From Tigriopus japonicus (Eukaryota; Arthropoda; Copepoda; Harpacticoida; Harpacticidae), in NCBI GenBank assembly GCA_010645155.1, contig CM021320.1, positions 1,127,288 through 1,191,287 on the forward strand: DNA of 64,000 nt. Direction: 5' to 3'. Positions 1 to 14,300 of the stretch are shown piece after piece. Both the position numbers and the translations under genes were made by a program. The notes under the pieces were generated by a model, which was given only the letters and a program-made list of their open reading frames with translations, did not search any database and was not told the origin of the DNA. The first letter of the stretch is position 1. Each line of letters begins with the position of its first letter.

Positions 1-1822
1 ATCGTGACACGGCATTTCAACCAACAGTAATAATAACCGTTGAATGCCCCTCCTCGCAAGAATGGGGAAAATTGGGATTATTCTTTTATTTGACTTTCAT
101 TCGAGGACATCTGACAGGATCCTCGCCTAATTTATTGCTATACGAAAAGCAAAAGGTCTTTTGCAAGGAGAAAGAATCCTCGATCACTTCCATAGACAGA
201 CGAGTGATGTTGCAAAAATGTGCAAAAAGGAGATGTTTTTGTAACCATGCGTGACTTCTTAGTTCCAGCACTGTGACCAAAGAAGTGCAATAAATCCCGG
301 ATTTCGGGAGAGAATGCCCTCAGACGCTCAATTTTGGTTACGAGATAGCCAGCATAGCTTAGACCTAAGTACAGTAGAGACGGACTTAAATATACCAGAT
401 AGTGATCCACTGCGAAGATTTGGACTGCAGTAAAACTGAATGCGATTGCCAAACAAACTCCCTTCGTTCGCTCGATGTGCAGTGCATCTGGATGAAAACT
501 GAAGATGAAGTTTTATGGACCTTGACAAACCCAAAAATGGAGAGAAAATCTCAATTAGAAATGCCTCGAACATCTGATCTTCAGACCCAAACGAGACGGA
601 CCTTGGCCCTATCTTTGCAATGAATTGGATTCACCCCATTTCGGTGCTAGTGAAATGGAAAACTTTACGAGTTTGATCTCTATGACAAATGAAAGAGAAA
701 AGAAGCACATTCATTTTCAAAGCAAGCATGGAACACAATCTCGCCTTTGATCCAAGGACCAAAACCAACTAGGTCATTTTGGATCCCGTTGCTTCAAACT
801 TCACTAACTAATTGATTAAATAAAGCTTGCGTCCGATCATATTTGTGAACTGATAACCTGACTGAACTCGAGACCTCCATAAAGTTCGATTTGCCACTCC
901 TTGTTGGCAACTTTTCTGATTTCTCCCATTGAATTGATGGCTTTGGCAGTTTTATGACCATTAACTACCATCGGTGAAATAGCCATCTGATCGTTAGATC
1001 GCTGCCAGATTCAAAGAAAGGCATGGCTCCATAACAAAAGGCTGAGCTTTGATGGGTCTATGAAATTGAAAGTTCTTTCTGATTCTCAAGGTATAAAACG
1101 TATAAGGAATGACGCTTTTATAGTGATGATTGCAAAAGGTCCCCTCTTTTCGAAGACGAGGGTTGCATTTTCTTAACCACTACACTAACAAATTATAACT
1201 GCTCCATTTGAACACCTGGAGACATTCCTTAAAAGAAGGTAGCTATTAAAATCTATACCTCCACCACAGTCTAAACGGGATAGAAGCTCTTAAAAACTCA
1301 ATAATGGAGGCAACCAATAAAAGAACAGACGGGGACCTGGTCGTTTGAACGTGAAGGTGCCCCCTCAAAATGCACTTTTAGCTTTTGGGATTCACCGTTA
1401 AGCCTAATTTTGGTACGAAGCCAGCCAAGTTGGCGGAGTTCTAGCCAAATGTGGCAATCATTTTTTTCAAACATTTTTAAAATTGTAAGTAAGAAAAAAG
1501 ATTATCTTCACGTTTTCTTCTTCCCCTTCAATTTTGTTTACAACATGATTTAATACACTATCTGCAACGCATGTACGGTGGTTCCCTTTATGCTCATGGG
1601 GTATTGTAATTTCAAATTTACATGGAATCAATATTCTTTTCATCCGTTCAAACGCCACACGGGAAAATGAATAAATAATGACATTGAATTGGAGTTTCGT
1701 TGGAAACCAAACTACGTAGGCACGTTGAAATGTATCCCCATTTTACTTGCATTGCAGTGAAATTAGCTTTTTGGTATTGCCTATTTTGGTACGCGTATTC
1801 GATTACCAAATCTAGAACATAC
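1..1822 (-). other. Next intron of the minus-strand gene (partial)
   Basis: Sequence following the GTATGT donor at 1822. The downstream exon must start after two bases of a split codon. One acceptor-like site (TTTTACTGCAG, exon from 424 downward) has compatible phase, but the peptide it opens is not convincingly a membrane segment, so no exon is called. Nothing else recognisable is present. Confidence 0.5.
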
Positions 1823-2049
1823 CTATCATGAGTAGGGAAACGGTGAGATGTTCTCGGCCAGAAGCCTTTAAAGCGCCCAAAACCGTTCCAACCACGGAAC
1901 AACAAATCCCCAAGAAGGCGATCATCACAATGAACCATCGAATGGAGACGGTTTGCGTCACGTGAACCCCACAACAGTTCTTGCCGGATCCGGATCCACC
2001 CGCTCGGAAATCCTCATCGCCGAAGAATGGAGGATGCCGGAAATGTGAT
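1823..2049 (-). CDS. Internal exon of the same gene: transmembrane segment
   Basis: Seen: a 227-bp exon with a pyrimidine-rich acceptor (TTCTTCTATTTCAG) at its 5' end and a GTATGT donor at its 3' end. It needs two bases from the previous exon and leaves one for the next. The exon at 51737..52845 supplies exactly AG, so the junction codon becomes AGA (Arg). Counted from that start, residues 371-407 are hydrophilic with GDEDFRAGGSGSGKNCCG, residues 408-430 (WFIVMIAFLGICCSVVGTVL and on) form a clear membrane helix, and a second hydrophobic run begins at LTVSLLMI just before the donor. Inference: a multi-pass membrane protein whose second helix continues in an exon left of the window. The CC just before the first helix could be acylated. 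The exon could belong to a separate gene, but matching phase, strand and domain logic favour one gene. Family not identified. Confidence 0.78.
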
Positions 2050-3608
2050 CTGAAATAGAAGAATAACGACAATCAGGTACTATCAATGCAATTAAATGAC
2101 ATGAATGCCGTTTGAGGAGGGTCTCCTATTATGTGCTCGACCATGTGGGAGTTTAATTGCCGGTTTGATTATGAACTCCTACTGGATGTGGTGTGTACAT
2201 GGTATACAATAAATATACCTGTTGAATACTATGCACTAGAACTACACAGGAGCCAATCCGTTTCCGCTTCATGTATCCTAAATGCGTGTGTTTTTATCAA
2301 GGAAAGGGGATTCGGACTGGGTGATTAAAAAATCATCAGTGTATAATATTGATGAAATCTCAACCGGGTTTCCCACACGCTTCGACCAATTTTAAAGTTT
2401 CAATGTCACGAGGTTCGACCAACCAACCAACTAATCACGACCCGTTGAAGCTTGAGAATTGGGCTCCAATCATTTTTCTTGATCAACGGACAAGCTCCAA
2501 ATTACTATCTTTGACTCAAATTTTCCCTGAGTTTACTCGACTAATCCTTCATTATCCTTGAAGGGAAGGAAGGGCTCCCCGATAATTTACAATTTCACAA
2601 TTGAATTTGTTCCCAAAAAATTCCCGCCAAGAAATCGAAGGTTGATTTGTACCCTTAACATGGGATCAAGGACTTGATTTCGATTTTGACAGGACATTTG
2701 CAAAATCCAATAGATGTGAAACCATCATTAAATCCAAATTCAAGAACGGATATCGACATAAAAGACCAAATGTTGCATAACATGTTATTCCAAGGTCCCT
2801 GAGTAATTCCATACTTCCCAAGGAAATGTCTATTCATGAGCTTCTCTAAGTTACTGCATGTACCATATAGAGAGAAGTCTTTCGATTCCTCATGAAGGTC
2901 AATCAACATTGCGATACCCGTAAGGCGAATGTTCGAAAAAGGCTAATTTGTAAAACCCATCTGGCCATTCCTTTAGTCAGAATTGGCGCTCGTTTTCCAG
3001 GCATTCCGATAGAATGTGGCCCATCGTTAATACTGCAGCTTCAATGTGTGATTTCAGGCTTGATCGAGCAGAAAGGCCAAGAAAAGACGGGCAAAAGAGA
3101 AAAAGAAGAAGAAGAAGAGCCCTTCAGGTCATGGAAGAAGAGTAGTACCACGTACTTCACATGGCCAATACAGTACTTGTGTAGCAAATTAGCAGAGTAT
3201 GTGGAATTGTAGACACTCTTGACCTTGGATCAGTGGCTTCAGATAACGCCGTACAAAGAGTGCCTCGAGGAGAAGAGCACTAAATGACGAAACAACTAAC
3301 AATTAAAGTCGGAAAGCGTGCTGTTTTTACTGATGGTCTGTGGTTGACATCTTCAAATGAGATGTGTCTACATGTAGTGATGCCCTATGAGTCTAAAGAC
3401 ATCCGTCCATTCAGGTGTGGGAATTTTCTGTTGGGAACTTTACTTTGGACCTTGAATGGAATCAAACATTGGAAATGAAGTTGTTTTCGAGCATGAGTTG
3501 TGTGATCTTGTGTGCTCGTGCCCTTCTCATCTGTCTTAGCCAAACATTCATGAGATTGCTATTGACATTCAGTTAATTGAATGGAGAATCTAAGGCAATT
3601 ATTCAGTG

Positions 3609-3762
3609 ACCGTGCATGTGTGCATGCTGTATTGTAGCAATACAGTGTTCCATACTACGAAATAGTAGTATGCAATTGCACGGTAGACTGCACAATTGCT
3701 AAACTGCTCGCTTTGACTTGATGAAGACTGGGAGAATACATAGCAAATTCAATCCTCCCAGT
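3609..3762. other. Densely structured block with four perfect 8-bp stems
   Basis: An outer stem, ACCGTGCA (3609-3616) with TGCACGGT (3677-3684), encloses two hairpins: CTGTATTG-TAG-CAATACAG (3627-3645) and CATACTAC-GAAATA-GTAGTATG (3651-3672). Together they form a branched, three-way-junction fold. A fourth stem, ACTGGGAG (3727-3734) with CTCCCAGT (3755-3762), follows. The block lies deep in the giant intron. It may be a structured RNA, a cruciform-prone DNA segment or a worn transposon end. Confidence 0.55.
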
Positions 3763-3966
3763 TGGTTTACATGCATTCATGCATTGAACTCGAGATGATC
3801 GGTCTTCTCCATTTCGTTGTTCAAGGTAGAATTTCTCATTTCTTGTTCTTCTAGTTCATTACTATCATCAATAATTTCATCATTATCATCAGTAACTACA
3901 ACAACATCAGGCTGAGAAGGAATAAAGCAACTTCATAGTGTACGAGATCGTGCAACTTGTTGAGCT

Positions 3967-3980
3967 ACACACACACACAC
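3967..3980. repeat. (AC)7 microsatellite
   Basis: Uninterrupted dinucleotide repeat. Confidence 0.95.
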
Positions 3981-4187
3981 CATCATTCTTGGGTTGTCTC
4001 GGGCATGAAAACCATGACCAAGATGTACGTGCACGATCCAGGTCGTTTCGAGATGCAATGCCACCTAAATTATTGTTATTCTCAATTCATGGCCATTTCA
4101 AAATGGAACTTCTGAATTCATTCCCATCTCAATTCCCCAAGCGCATTCAACCCATAACAGAAAGGTGCTCGCAACAATGGAGACCAA

Positions 4188-4205
4188 GATGATGATGATG
4201 ATGAT
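4188..4205. repeat. (GAT)6 microsatellite
   Basis: Uninterrupted trinucleotide repeat. Confidence 0.95.
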
Positions 4206-5635
4206 CAAGAAGACGAAGAGCAAAAGAACGACAAGAAGATGAAAAGCGAATGGATATGTGGGGCTTCAATATTTGGATAGTCAAGTTTCGACTTGAAACG
4301 GAAAGCTGAACTTGGAAACCGATCAAAAACATCCGTATATACCGTAACATTTTGCCATTGCAGCAACTGAAGCCCTGAGGGCAACAATGGCAAATTGTAC
4401 AATCTTCATACCCAAGGTGGTCAATTCCTGGCGTATCGAACATGATGTAGTTGTTCCGAATATTCTGCATCCTAAGCATTTATTCGCCAGGCAGTCAAGC
4501 ACATTGGACCAACGGTGCTTCACATAAAAGAAAAAAGATCGTGCACTAGCCTAATTGGCGGTCCAATGAATGCATGCCGAACTGTACGAAGTCTCTCTAA
4601 AAGACCTGTAATTTGCGTGCAAGTGCTTGAAAGGGTAATGTGTAACGGATCAACCCCCCAACTCTTTGACCACAAACTGGGCCCCATTCCGCTCTAAATA
4701 GTGTTGGAAATGATGTCTAACAGAGAAAAGATTGTGTCTCGAAGAATGCTACCGATTTGGAATCAGTGTGACGAAGGAGAATCCATCGAAATGTCAACGT
4801 CAAGAATGAAGCGATCTAACGGAGACCCACCATGCATGATGTCTACCTGATGTACGGATGCAAATTGGCGGGCGTTTACAATGGATTGCGAGTGGTTATC
4901 GAGTCGGTTTGGAAGCTATTCACTTCCTTCTTGACCATATAAGTAGGTGACAGGCAAATCGATAGGTTCAGCATAGCAGTTCATTCGCGATCGCCTTCCC
5001 CGGAACAACAACGCCAATCTCATTGGGGGATCCTCTTTCCTCGTGGGAGAAGAAAACACGATTTCGAGGCCCCGCAAAAGGCAATGAATGAATAATTGCT
5101 AGCTGGCCAATTCGGGCGACTCACGTCGATTCATTGTCGAATGATTGAACTGAACATTGAACGGTGTGCACTGAACATGCCCTGAACGCAAAGAATGGAT
5201 CTCAAATTTCTTCTTCTCCGCTCACTGAATGAAAAAGAGAGAAAGAGAGAGGGGCCTTCTTTAAGGGGCCCCTTTTTGGCAAGGAGAATCAATGTCGATT
5301 CCTAATGAAGGAGGCTTGAACACTCGAGGGAACTAGTTCTCGATAACATTACAGCCCGCCACTATTTGTACAAGTGCAATGGAACGTGAGCTGACTTCTC
5401 GTCTTCCATTTGAGATGTTTCAATTGGAGTACAATGATCCTCTTACAACAACTTTTCCTTTCGTTCCAATCACGAAAGGCTGGTAATCCAGGCAGACGGT
5501 TCCTTTCTTCGGTCCCAATTTTGAAAAGTCTGGCTCCTTGTTGAATCCAAAGTAAACGAAGAAGTCCATGAGAACAAAAGGCCATTTTCACGGCTGTCGA
5601 CACAAGTAGCAGCTTCGCTCGATCGACCAACAACG

Positions 5636-5657
5636 AACCAACCAACCAACCAACCAA
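5636..5657. repeat. (AACC)n tetranucleotide repeat
   Basis: About five units of AACC. Shorter CCAACCAA or GGTTGGTT runs recur through the window. Confidence 0.9.
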
Positions 5658-8287
5658 AAACGCTGGTCTGGCAACTCACGGACGAACGGTTTATTCACAA
5701 ACGAAAACTGGTCAGTCTCTGATGAATAGATTATTTAGACAGACGGGAATTAATTTCGATGCATATAAGTCTGGCTCCAGACATTATTGTTGAACCTTTT
5801 TGGATCCCTTCCTCGGACAGGATAAAGGAAAAAAAGGTATGTGCACGAGCATGTACTTTTTGGAGAAAGGCAGCTGCCAAAAGAGGGGTTTCTATTGGAA
5901 AGATGTGAAAACCATACCAAAACCAGATCGACCAATTAACCGAGAAAAAGAGGGGTTTGCCGTGCAATCTATGGTCCCTTTGTTATCTGGTTGGATTCAT
6001 TTAGCTATCTCTGGGGCGATCATTGAACGATTAACGAGAGAAACATCATGCACGTAAAGGAATACAGATTTAAAGCTTTGCTCTTCAGGAGTTATACTAG
6101 GGGTCTTTGTCGATTGAAAATTTCAATCAAATTGTTTTCTTAGGAACCAAGGAGACGAGCAACGGAAAGATCGCTGCGAAAAATGTGTGTTTTTGTTCGC
6201 CATGAATGCGTCCATTTTTGAGCTTCTCTAACATACCGCGATTCAAACTTCTTTTGAAATCATTTCTCGCTGAAAGACTGAGACATGGGAAACTCCTTGT
6301 TAAAAGTAGGAGATCCTGTCGTCACACGAGAATGAATATCCCCGTGAAACTTGGATCCCAAAAATAGATATAATAGGTTTTCTTGCCGCTGAAAGCCTTC
6401 TTATTCAAAGTGTGTCAATTCGAGCCACACGACGATACTCACGATGATAAAATAACACTTTCGTTGGTTGAGATTAACATTTGGCCTGCCAGCAGAAACA
6501 GAGAGGCCTCAACCAGGCAAGCAAAGGATGATTTGACACAAAAAATAAGATGAAAACTCTGATTGTTGATCGGTGATGTCACGACTCGCCCAGCATGGTT
6601 GGTTGGCCTGTCGAAATCGGTAGAAGACAAGATCCTGCATGTTTGTACGTAAGTATTACCTACGACCTGCACCTCTGCATCTCTCTATCCATCTACGTCC
6701 TACATACAGCATTCGTACCTATACTAGTATCTCCTTGTCGAAGTACACGTTGTAGTAAATGCCAAATTGCCGGCAAACGAACGACAAGATGAAGTGCAAT
6801 CGACATTTCCTAAAATGCTCGAGGAAACCAAGTTCAAGTACTTTGTTGAGGGTCTTAATTTTGCCAAAACGAAGGATGAAGAAGCCATTCATTGGCACTT
6901 TGAAGATAAAGAAGAGTTGAGACGGGGCCATAACACGTTGGGTTTGTTGGTCTTGCCGCCATCTCCTATCGAGTCCATTTTCTGGCACAGATCACAACCT
7001 TTCGATCAGGGTTGCTAAGGAAAGATCCTTTTTTCCTAGGATTACTGATTGCTGACGTCTTCAGTTGGGTGCTTCTCCATTTTTCCTCATGCTGATTACA
7101 CTTCAGAGATTCTCCCGGTCAAATGAGGCGGGAGAATTGATGTGCTGGCTACTCCAGCTCTGGCTTTCTTGCCATGGTAACCCTGGAATCTCGGATCTTC
7201 AAGGCCAGGGATTAGTCCTCGTGGGCTCATCCTTCCGTGGCGGACTCTCTTCCAAGAAGACCTTCTTTTTCGTTTCCCTACTACTACTGCTGCTACACAA
7301 TTTGGAAGTGAGAGTGGCTTTCTGGCAATCTCATCATTTGAACGATGAGGTTTTTTTGGCAAACAAGCGTGTTCAACTCGGGAAAAATAAACACGTTGTC
7401 CTCGACGACGACGACGACCCCTTCTTCTCGATCAGAGTTCTCAATTGCTGAGCGACTCTCACTCACTTACTAAGACAGGCTAGCAATAAAAATAGTTTGA
7501 TAGAACGAAGGATGGATGCTAACCCGATCTTGCAAGGCTTCAGAGCATGGAACGAGTCAATTAGGTGGGAAAATAACCCGGAGCACGTGAAGTCATAAAT
7601 TTGCATCTGGGTTGTGTGTTCTTACTATGGGCATCCTCTTTCTTTCCCTCCGCATTCTATTATGATGTTGAACAGTCCCAAACAATGCTTCTGTTCATTG
7701 TCTAGTCCGAATAGTACATAGGAGGAGGTGGAAAAGAAATCGGGCCTTGCTTCTTTTTTCCCCCGACAACATTCGTGTGTAATGACGGGTAAATGTAGTT
7801 TCAAGCGTGTCCCTGGTGTACTGTAGCTTACAACATGTGAGGCTTCCAAATGAGGAGGATACCTACATCATCAAAGGCAACAAAAATGGCAATCGAGAGT
7901 TCACAAGTCATGATTTGCCAAATGCCGTAAAATGGGGCTTCACCTCACCCACAACGAAATGCGATGGGTCTTTGATCTTCTGTCATGAATGAGGAAGTCC
8001 AATTTGAATCACTCGCTTCTCGAGCCAGTTTTATACTTTGGCTCGAGGTTGATGATGATCAGTATGATCATCAAGATCAATTCAGAAGTTCTTATCCTAG
8101 ACGGCAAAGCTGATACCTTGAGCACGGATAAGCAATGTTTCGTCGTTCCTGAGGGCGTTGCTACAGCTCAAAACGGGCAATTAAATATCATTCACTCGTC
8201 GATTTCCGTCCATTTGGGGCCCTTGTTTTCTTGGTGACTTTGCTCACAAATAGCCATGCATCACCAGCACTCATCCAACTTTGCCGT

Positions 8288-8308
8288 CATCATCATCATC
8301 ATCATCAT
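8288..8308. repeat. (CAT)7 microsatellite
   Basis: Uninterrupted trinucleotide repeat followed by degenerate CAT/CAA units. Confidence 0.95.
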
Positions 8309-11300
8309 GATCGTCATTATCAACATCAACATCAAGTTTGTCTTCAGATTTAAGCTCATCCTGGGTGTGATAATAACAATAATCACAATGATAACAAACC
8401 ATCTATGAAGACAAATGGTCAACTAGACTGGTTTGGCAGGAAACTTGGAAAAGAAGCCAGTGCTGAGGCTCGTTTACAAGAATAATTGTGCCTTTCCGGT
8501 TCAATTGTTCGAAATTGAAATAGGACAAGAGTAACAAAAGAGCCTTCTCTTGGCTTTTGGCATGGAAGCCTCGTGAAAATTTAATGAGGGTCCATTAGGT
8601 AGAAGTCGTCGTAACATGATATGAGCTGAAACCCTTCTTGTATACGTTACATACATGAAGGAACGTACTAGAAGCTAGTCCACGGCATAGTATTGAAATA
8701 CAGGCTTTTTGCCACTCAATGGTCACATTCACTCTCATGGGAGAGGTAAAAGGGCTATCAAGGGGGAGGCCGAAGAGAACAAAGAGCCCTTTGACGGACG
8801 GAATTCCCTAATATTTTCTGCGGGACATTGTGTATCCTTGAAAACAACCAAATAGTTGGCGTGATGTGACTTCACCTTTGATTTTAAGCAGACAATTTCT
8901 GCTAGTTTTTGAGCTGAAGCCATATGAATGGAGACATATTTGCCCTTTATGACAGTAAGGAACCCGCTCGGTGCCCTCATCTTTTCAGTGCATGAATGGA
9001 TCTCTGGGATTCTTCAAAAGGTCCAAATCAATCAAAACACCAACAGGATGTTCGGTACTATTCAAAATTTCAATTCAAAGCCATTAAAACAACAATTCAC
9101 TCATGATCAGAGTCCATCATCGTCTCCTTTGAGCCGAAAAGATCAATAAACTTCTGGCGCCTTTTCAAAACACTCCATGGGTCACTTGTGATATTTGGAA
9201 TTTTTCGCCATCGCCCACTACTCTCTGATATTGGAGATCCTTCGCACAAAAGGAGCTACCATTCCGTATTCATTCATTGAATTAAACATTTTTTGTTCAT
9301 CGAACCATTTCCGTTCCAAAACTCTAGCTAGAGCATGGACGATTATTCAAGTAGCAATTTGATCCCTTTTTTGGTTGAGACTGAAGATAGATGCAAATCA
9401 AGGAATGAGTCGCCAGAAGCGCGACAACAAAAGCCGCAAAAAGCCAGAGTGACAAATGAAAATCTTGAGAACTAAGCTGAATCTCCTTGGATTGGGCACG
9501 TTAAATTGTGTCACAATCGGAGTGAATATAAAAAAACGGGGTTTTCCTTCTTTTATCTGGGCGGGTTATCTAAATATTTGCCAACTCACTCAAGGTTTGC
9601 AGGCTCTGAAAGAAAGAAATCCTTCACTAGCATCTCGCATGAAATTACACCCCCAAAAAAACACTCCACAGTCTAAAGTATGCCAATAAAGCCATAAAAC
9701 TGTCGATCCAAAAAGAAGTCTTCATGTGCCTCGTTTCGTTTCCACACAAAATGTACAATATAATCATCCAGCCTGAAGAATTTCACCGTGAGCCAAACGC
9801 ATACAACTCTTTTTCACCATGCATAGTGTGGTTACATACACTCAGTCATTTACAGTTCTGGTTCCCCCAGTCCAATCTTGGTGTTCCATGTTCCCATGCA
9901 ATGTTGTATTGCTGGCAACATAAGGGGAGAGTGCAATTTTCATTTTACGACTGGAGCCCCACTTGATTGCTGATAATTAGCGTAGTTGGCGAAAGAAACA
10001 GTCGTGCCTATTGCCTTTGGTCCATCGACATGGAACAAACAGGGTGGAGCTGGTTGGATGGTTTGGAACCTGCGAGTTTTTCCTGAGAAGGGGAAGAGGG
10101 ATCCAGTTATTGAATTAGCGAAATGGAACAACCAGGAAACGAGGAAAAAGTGGAACAGCCTCGAAAGCAAATATTTGCTATCATTTCGAGATGGTCCCAA
10201 GGTTGGATCTCGAGGGTATTTTCCGGGTAAAAAAGTGAGTTCCAAGGTAAATGTGTTGTCGTCATGATGAAAAAGCCTGCTATTGACACATATTTCGAAC
10301 TTGTTTTTGCTCTACAACTTCCCTTGTGCTTTCACCCTCAACATGTGCAACGCAGCTGTAGAGAGAGCGTTGTTCGAAATCGAAACTTTCCTGATATACC
10401 AAAAGAATTTTGAGGCCAGAGGCAGCGGGAGGAAATCCAATTTACACAACTTTCTCCCACACCTCCTTCTCCTTCTTCTTCGACTCTTTCCCTGGGCTTG
10501 GTTTCCCCTTTCCTCCCCGAGAATTTTGGTGGAATCCCACTTGGGGTACAGTTTGTCTTGGTAAAAAATGAGAAAAAATGGGCTTGAAGCAGTTTAAATG
10601 CCGCACAGAACCCCCTTCGAGCAATTGTCTTTTGAGCTTTTAAACAATTAAGGAATCCTGGGAAAAGAGTGCTCCCTAGGGAATGATAGAAGGTCAGTTG
10701 CTGAGCACGTCTGGAAATATAGTAGAAGCATATCTAGAAGCATAAAAGAAGCATATGACATAGAGGAGAAAAACCATGCTAAATAACTGACCTCTAATTC
10801 TGTATTCTTTTCAACGAACTCGTCACGTATACTAAGGGTAAAATAATGTAACTTGGACAAACTGTATGACCGTTCCCTGTTAAGATTCGTTTCATTCCTT
10901 GGCTGAACTGTTAGTGGTCGATATGCCAGGCTAGTTCTTCCCCTTTGCTGTTCTTTCCGTTTTGGAAATGCGAAAGTGTTCCATTATCATTTCACCCCCC
11001 TCTATTTTCAATTTTTAATGCCAGTTGCTCCGAGTTACTCGGGAGTTGTCCTGAAATTGCCATCTTTTTCACATGGAAAGCCCCCTCCATGGACCAAAAG
11101 CTCGCTTATTAACTTTCATTGCATGACTTTCTTAAATTGCCAGACTATCTCATGCACACACATGTCTGGGAACATGACAATTTAGAAAATTGGAACATTC
11201 GGTATGAGTTCAGTTCCAAGTGTCAGGTGCAAAGTACGTTAAATATATTGCCAGAAGTTGAGGAGTGGATTCAACCTAGTAAAATGATGCCTATCGCTCA

Positions 11301-14300
11301 TCCTGTAACCAAACACGGTTTCATTGTAACCAACCGAAAATGCACTTCAGCCATGGGATACAAGGGCCCTCAAGTTTGTTTAAAACAAAACTAGTTCAAG
11401 AGCAACCAAGGACGACTTTGATGCAACTTTCAAATATGCTCTTTGTTCGTCCTCCGATCTTTTCTTTTATACTATATGGAACTAAAACAAAGGGGTTGGA
11501 AATGAGATGGATCTCATTTCTCAGCTTGGACAAGCGCTCCACCAAAACGAGAGGGACAAAAAGAACAAAGAAGCCAGGGTGCCCACTACATAGTGGCCAC
11601 GACCACTCAGGTTCTCCTCACCCTTTTCGGAAATGGAGACAGACCGTGAAGCTCTTGGGCCACTTTTTTTGTGCCAGGAACCGAGCAAGCAAGAACGAGA
11701 TAAGGTAAGGCAGACGGAAATTCAGGTTCACCACAGGGCCACCAACACGTACCAAGTACTACATACGGAACACATTGAGTTGGTTTGAAGGTGGGCAGAT
11801 GCAAGCGCGTTTTTCTCCCCCAAAAAGTCCACAGGAAGTTCCCATCTTAATGAAATCCCGTTGCTTCGGTCATTCTGTGGTCGGCGATAACAAATGGCTT
11901 GAATGAAATTGCTCTTGGGATTTCATTGTTAGTTCTGGGCGACTTTTATAGGACGCAACTCAAGGGTTGTGGTTTCAACAAGAGTTTGGCATTGGGATCC
12001 ACTGCAGCGTTGGGAGGGAGGAAAATTGCGATTTGTCTTCTTCTCCTTCTTCTTTCTCCTCGCTTCCAATCAAATGGAAAATGAAGTCGAGAGTGAGGGG
12101 ATTCATCTGGGATTCTAGAGCAATTTTCTCTCTCTTGGGAGAGAAATTGGAAACGATAAGTCCGCTCCTCCACATCCGATTCGTCTTCCAAGTTTTGGCA
12201 ATTCGATAAGACCAGAAGATGAAAGTTGCAAGGTTTGCAAAAATCTTCTCATTCCATTGAGAGACGGAGAGAAATGGACGTTTCATCTGATGGCCGCAAT
12301 GATATAGCCCATTGAACTTGTCTCGAGAAGATAACACCCCCTTCCTCGCCTCGTCTGAGACTTTTTCGTTCGTGTCTTGGTAGCAAACACATGTCCAAAC
12401 ATACTACAATCCCATCCATCACTCACGATTTGCAACATAATCTTCTTCTCATCATTGGCCGAGCATCAATTTCTAAAGTGTGGACTTCAACTCTCCACTC
12501 TTTGAGTGGGTGTGCTTTACTCGATCCTATTAGGTGGGAGTGGCGCACTTTCGACGCCGATTTGCTCAGAAGACAGCTGGCTTGACCTTTTTTCGATAAT
12601 CTTGCTTGGATGAGCAGAATTTCGTTCGTCTTTTCCTCACGGAAAGTGATCTCTGACCAGTAGGGATGGGCAACAATTGACAGTTGGATTTGCATAATGA
12701 TGGTGCAACATACTTTTGCCATCGATGGAAAAAGTTTATTGAGCAAGACCTATTTTGAAGGCTCAAAGAAAGTCTAATAAACAGAAATGCGGATTTTCCC
12801 CACAATAGAAAAAAAGAATAATTGAGGACTTGGTTTCATTTGTTTGGCCTTGAAGAAAAGCAAAGGGATATTTTGTTTTTATGCCCCATTTTGAGAAACG
12901 AGGCGACGAGGGACAAAATTATGCTAGGAGAATAGAAGGAAAGGGACAATAAAAGCAAAAAGATGAAAAGAAGGGAATGGAGCTACGTAAATTCGACGTT
13001 AGCCTGTTTTTACCATTCCGTTCATACAAAGGCCATCTTTCGTAATGCTCGCTTTGGATAGACAGAATTTCTGCAATATAAACCGGTGATGGTGCAAAAT
13101 TTCAAGGAATTTTTATAGTGTTTCATAATTGAATAAACACAACCAAACCGTTTCTCGATATTCGTTCGTCGCGTGTCAATTCTACTTTTCTAAGAATAAA
13201 CTTTTCCCACCAGTTAGTTTTGCAAGTGCTAGTTGGAGTATTTCGCTATCCCTATTCCTTGCCACGCACGCACGCCCTCTTCAGATCTCGATTGGAAGCC
13301 AAAGGAAAGAGAGAGAGAAGAGGGAACTTTTTGCTTTTGCGCGCTTTTGCCGAACGAAATTCATCGACTTTTTCATCCTTTGACCATTGATGGATATTTT
13401 CTGCAGCCTTCGACTCCCTTTTGAACTTCTCTCAATTGAGTCTCGGCAAAATTTCCTCTGACAGAATGATTGGAAAACTTTGTCCAAGGATAGCCAGCAA
13501 TTCGCCCAAGAGGCGATGGAAACAAACCTGAGGCCTCTCAATGAAAGCAAAACTCAGATCAAGAGAACACCGGATAGATGTTACTACTTCTTACGTTGCT
13601 CCTGGCCAATTTGATTGAGTGAATGTGAACATATGGTCAGACGTCTGAGTCTAATTCAAGCTCATCATTCGTCCTCCTCAATGGGATAATGAGGGTAACA
13701 TGGGCTTCATTCACTTAATGAAAACACAAATCTCACCTAGAATAGAAAAAAAAGAAATGATTTGTTAGTATAAAAGACTTCAACCAGATCAGGTTTCGGG
13801 GTCTATGACCCTCAATAGCCTTTGGTAATAAAAGCACGAATTCGTGTCCGAGTTTGGGTCAGCCATGGGCGGTTCCATGTTTTGGTTGAAATACGTGTGT
13901 GCAAATCACCAAGTGGTTATTTCACACAAAGAGCAGTTCCGGGCCATGAACCGGCCATTCTTCATGGTTGAATCGCTTTCGCGAGAATCATCCACAGAAC
14001 CAAAGGGGGAACAAAGTGATTCTAAGCAATTTTTTTCTCTTTCTCTCCATACACATACGCCCTAACGCATAGACTCTCCCCATTTTCACAGACCATTCAT
14101 CGATAGAGAAGCACTAAATTTACGCGGGGATCACCAATCTGTTCGATTTTTTCCATCTTTTTCTACTTCACACTGCAACATCTGCTTGCTCAACGATTGT
14201 CCAATGTAGTATAGTAGTATTAAGTAAGGAGTGTATGGAAAGCACAAAGACGAGGAAGGATTTTTATGACGAGTGTGAGAATGCACGTTTGGATGGATAG

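Noticed and set aside
138..424. Possible third exon of the minus-strand membrane-protein gene
   Set aside because: An acceptor-like TTTTACTGCAG and compatible phase exist, but the resulting peptide does not continue the second membrane helix convincingly and no clear donor follows.
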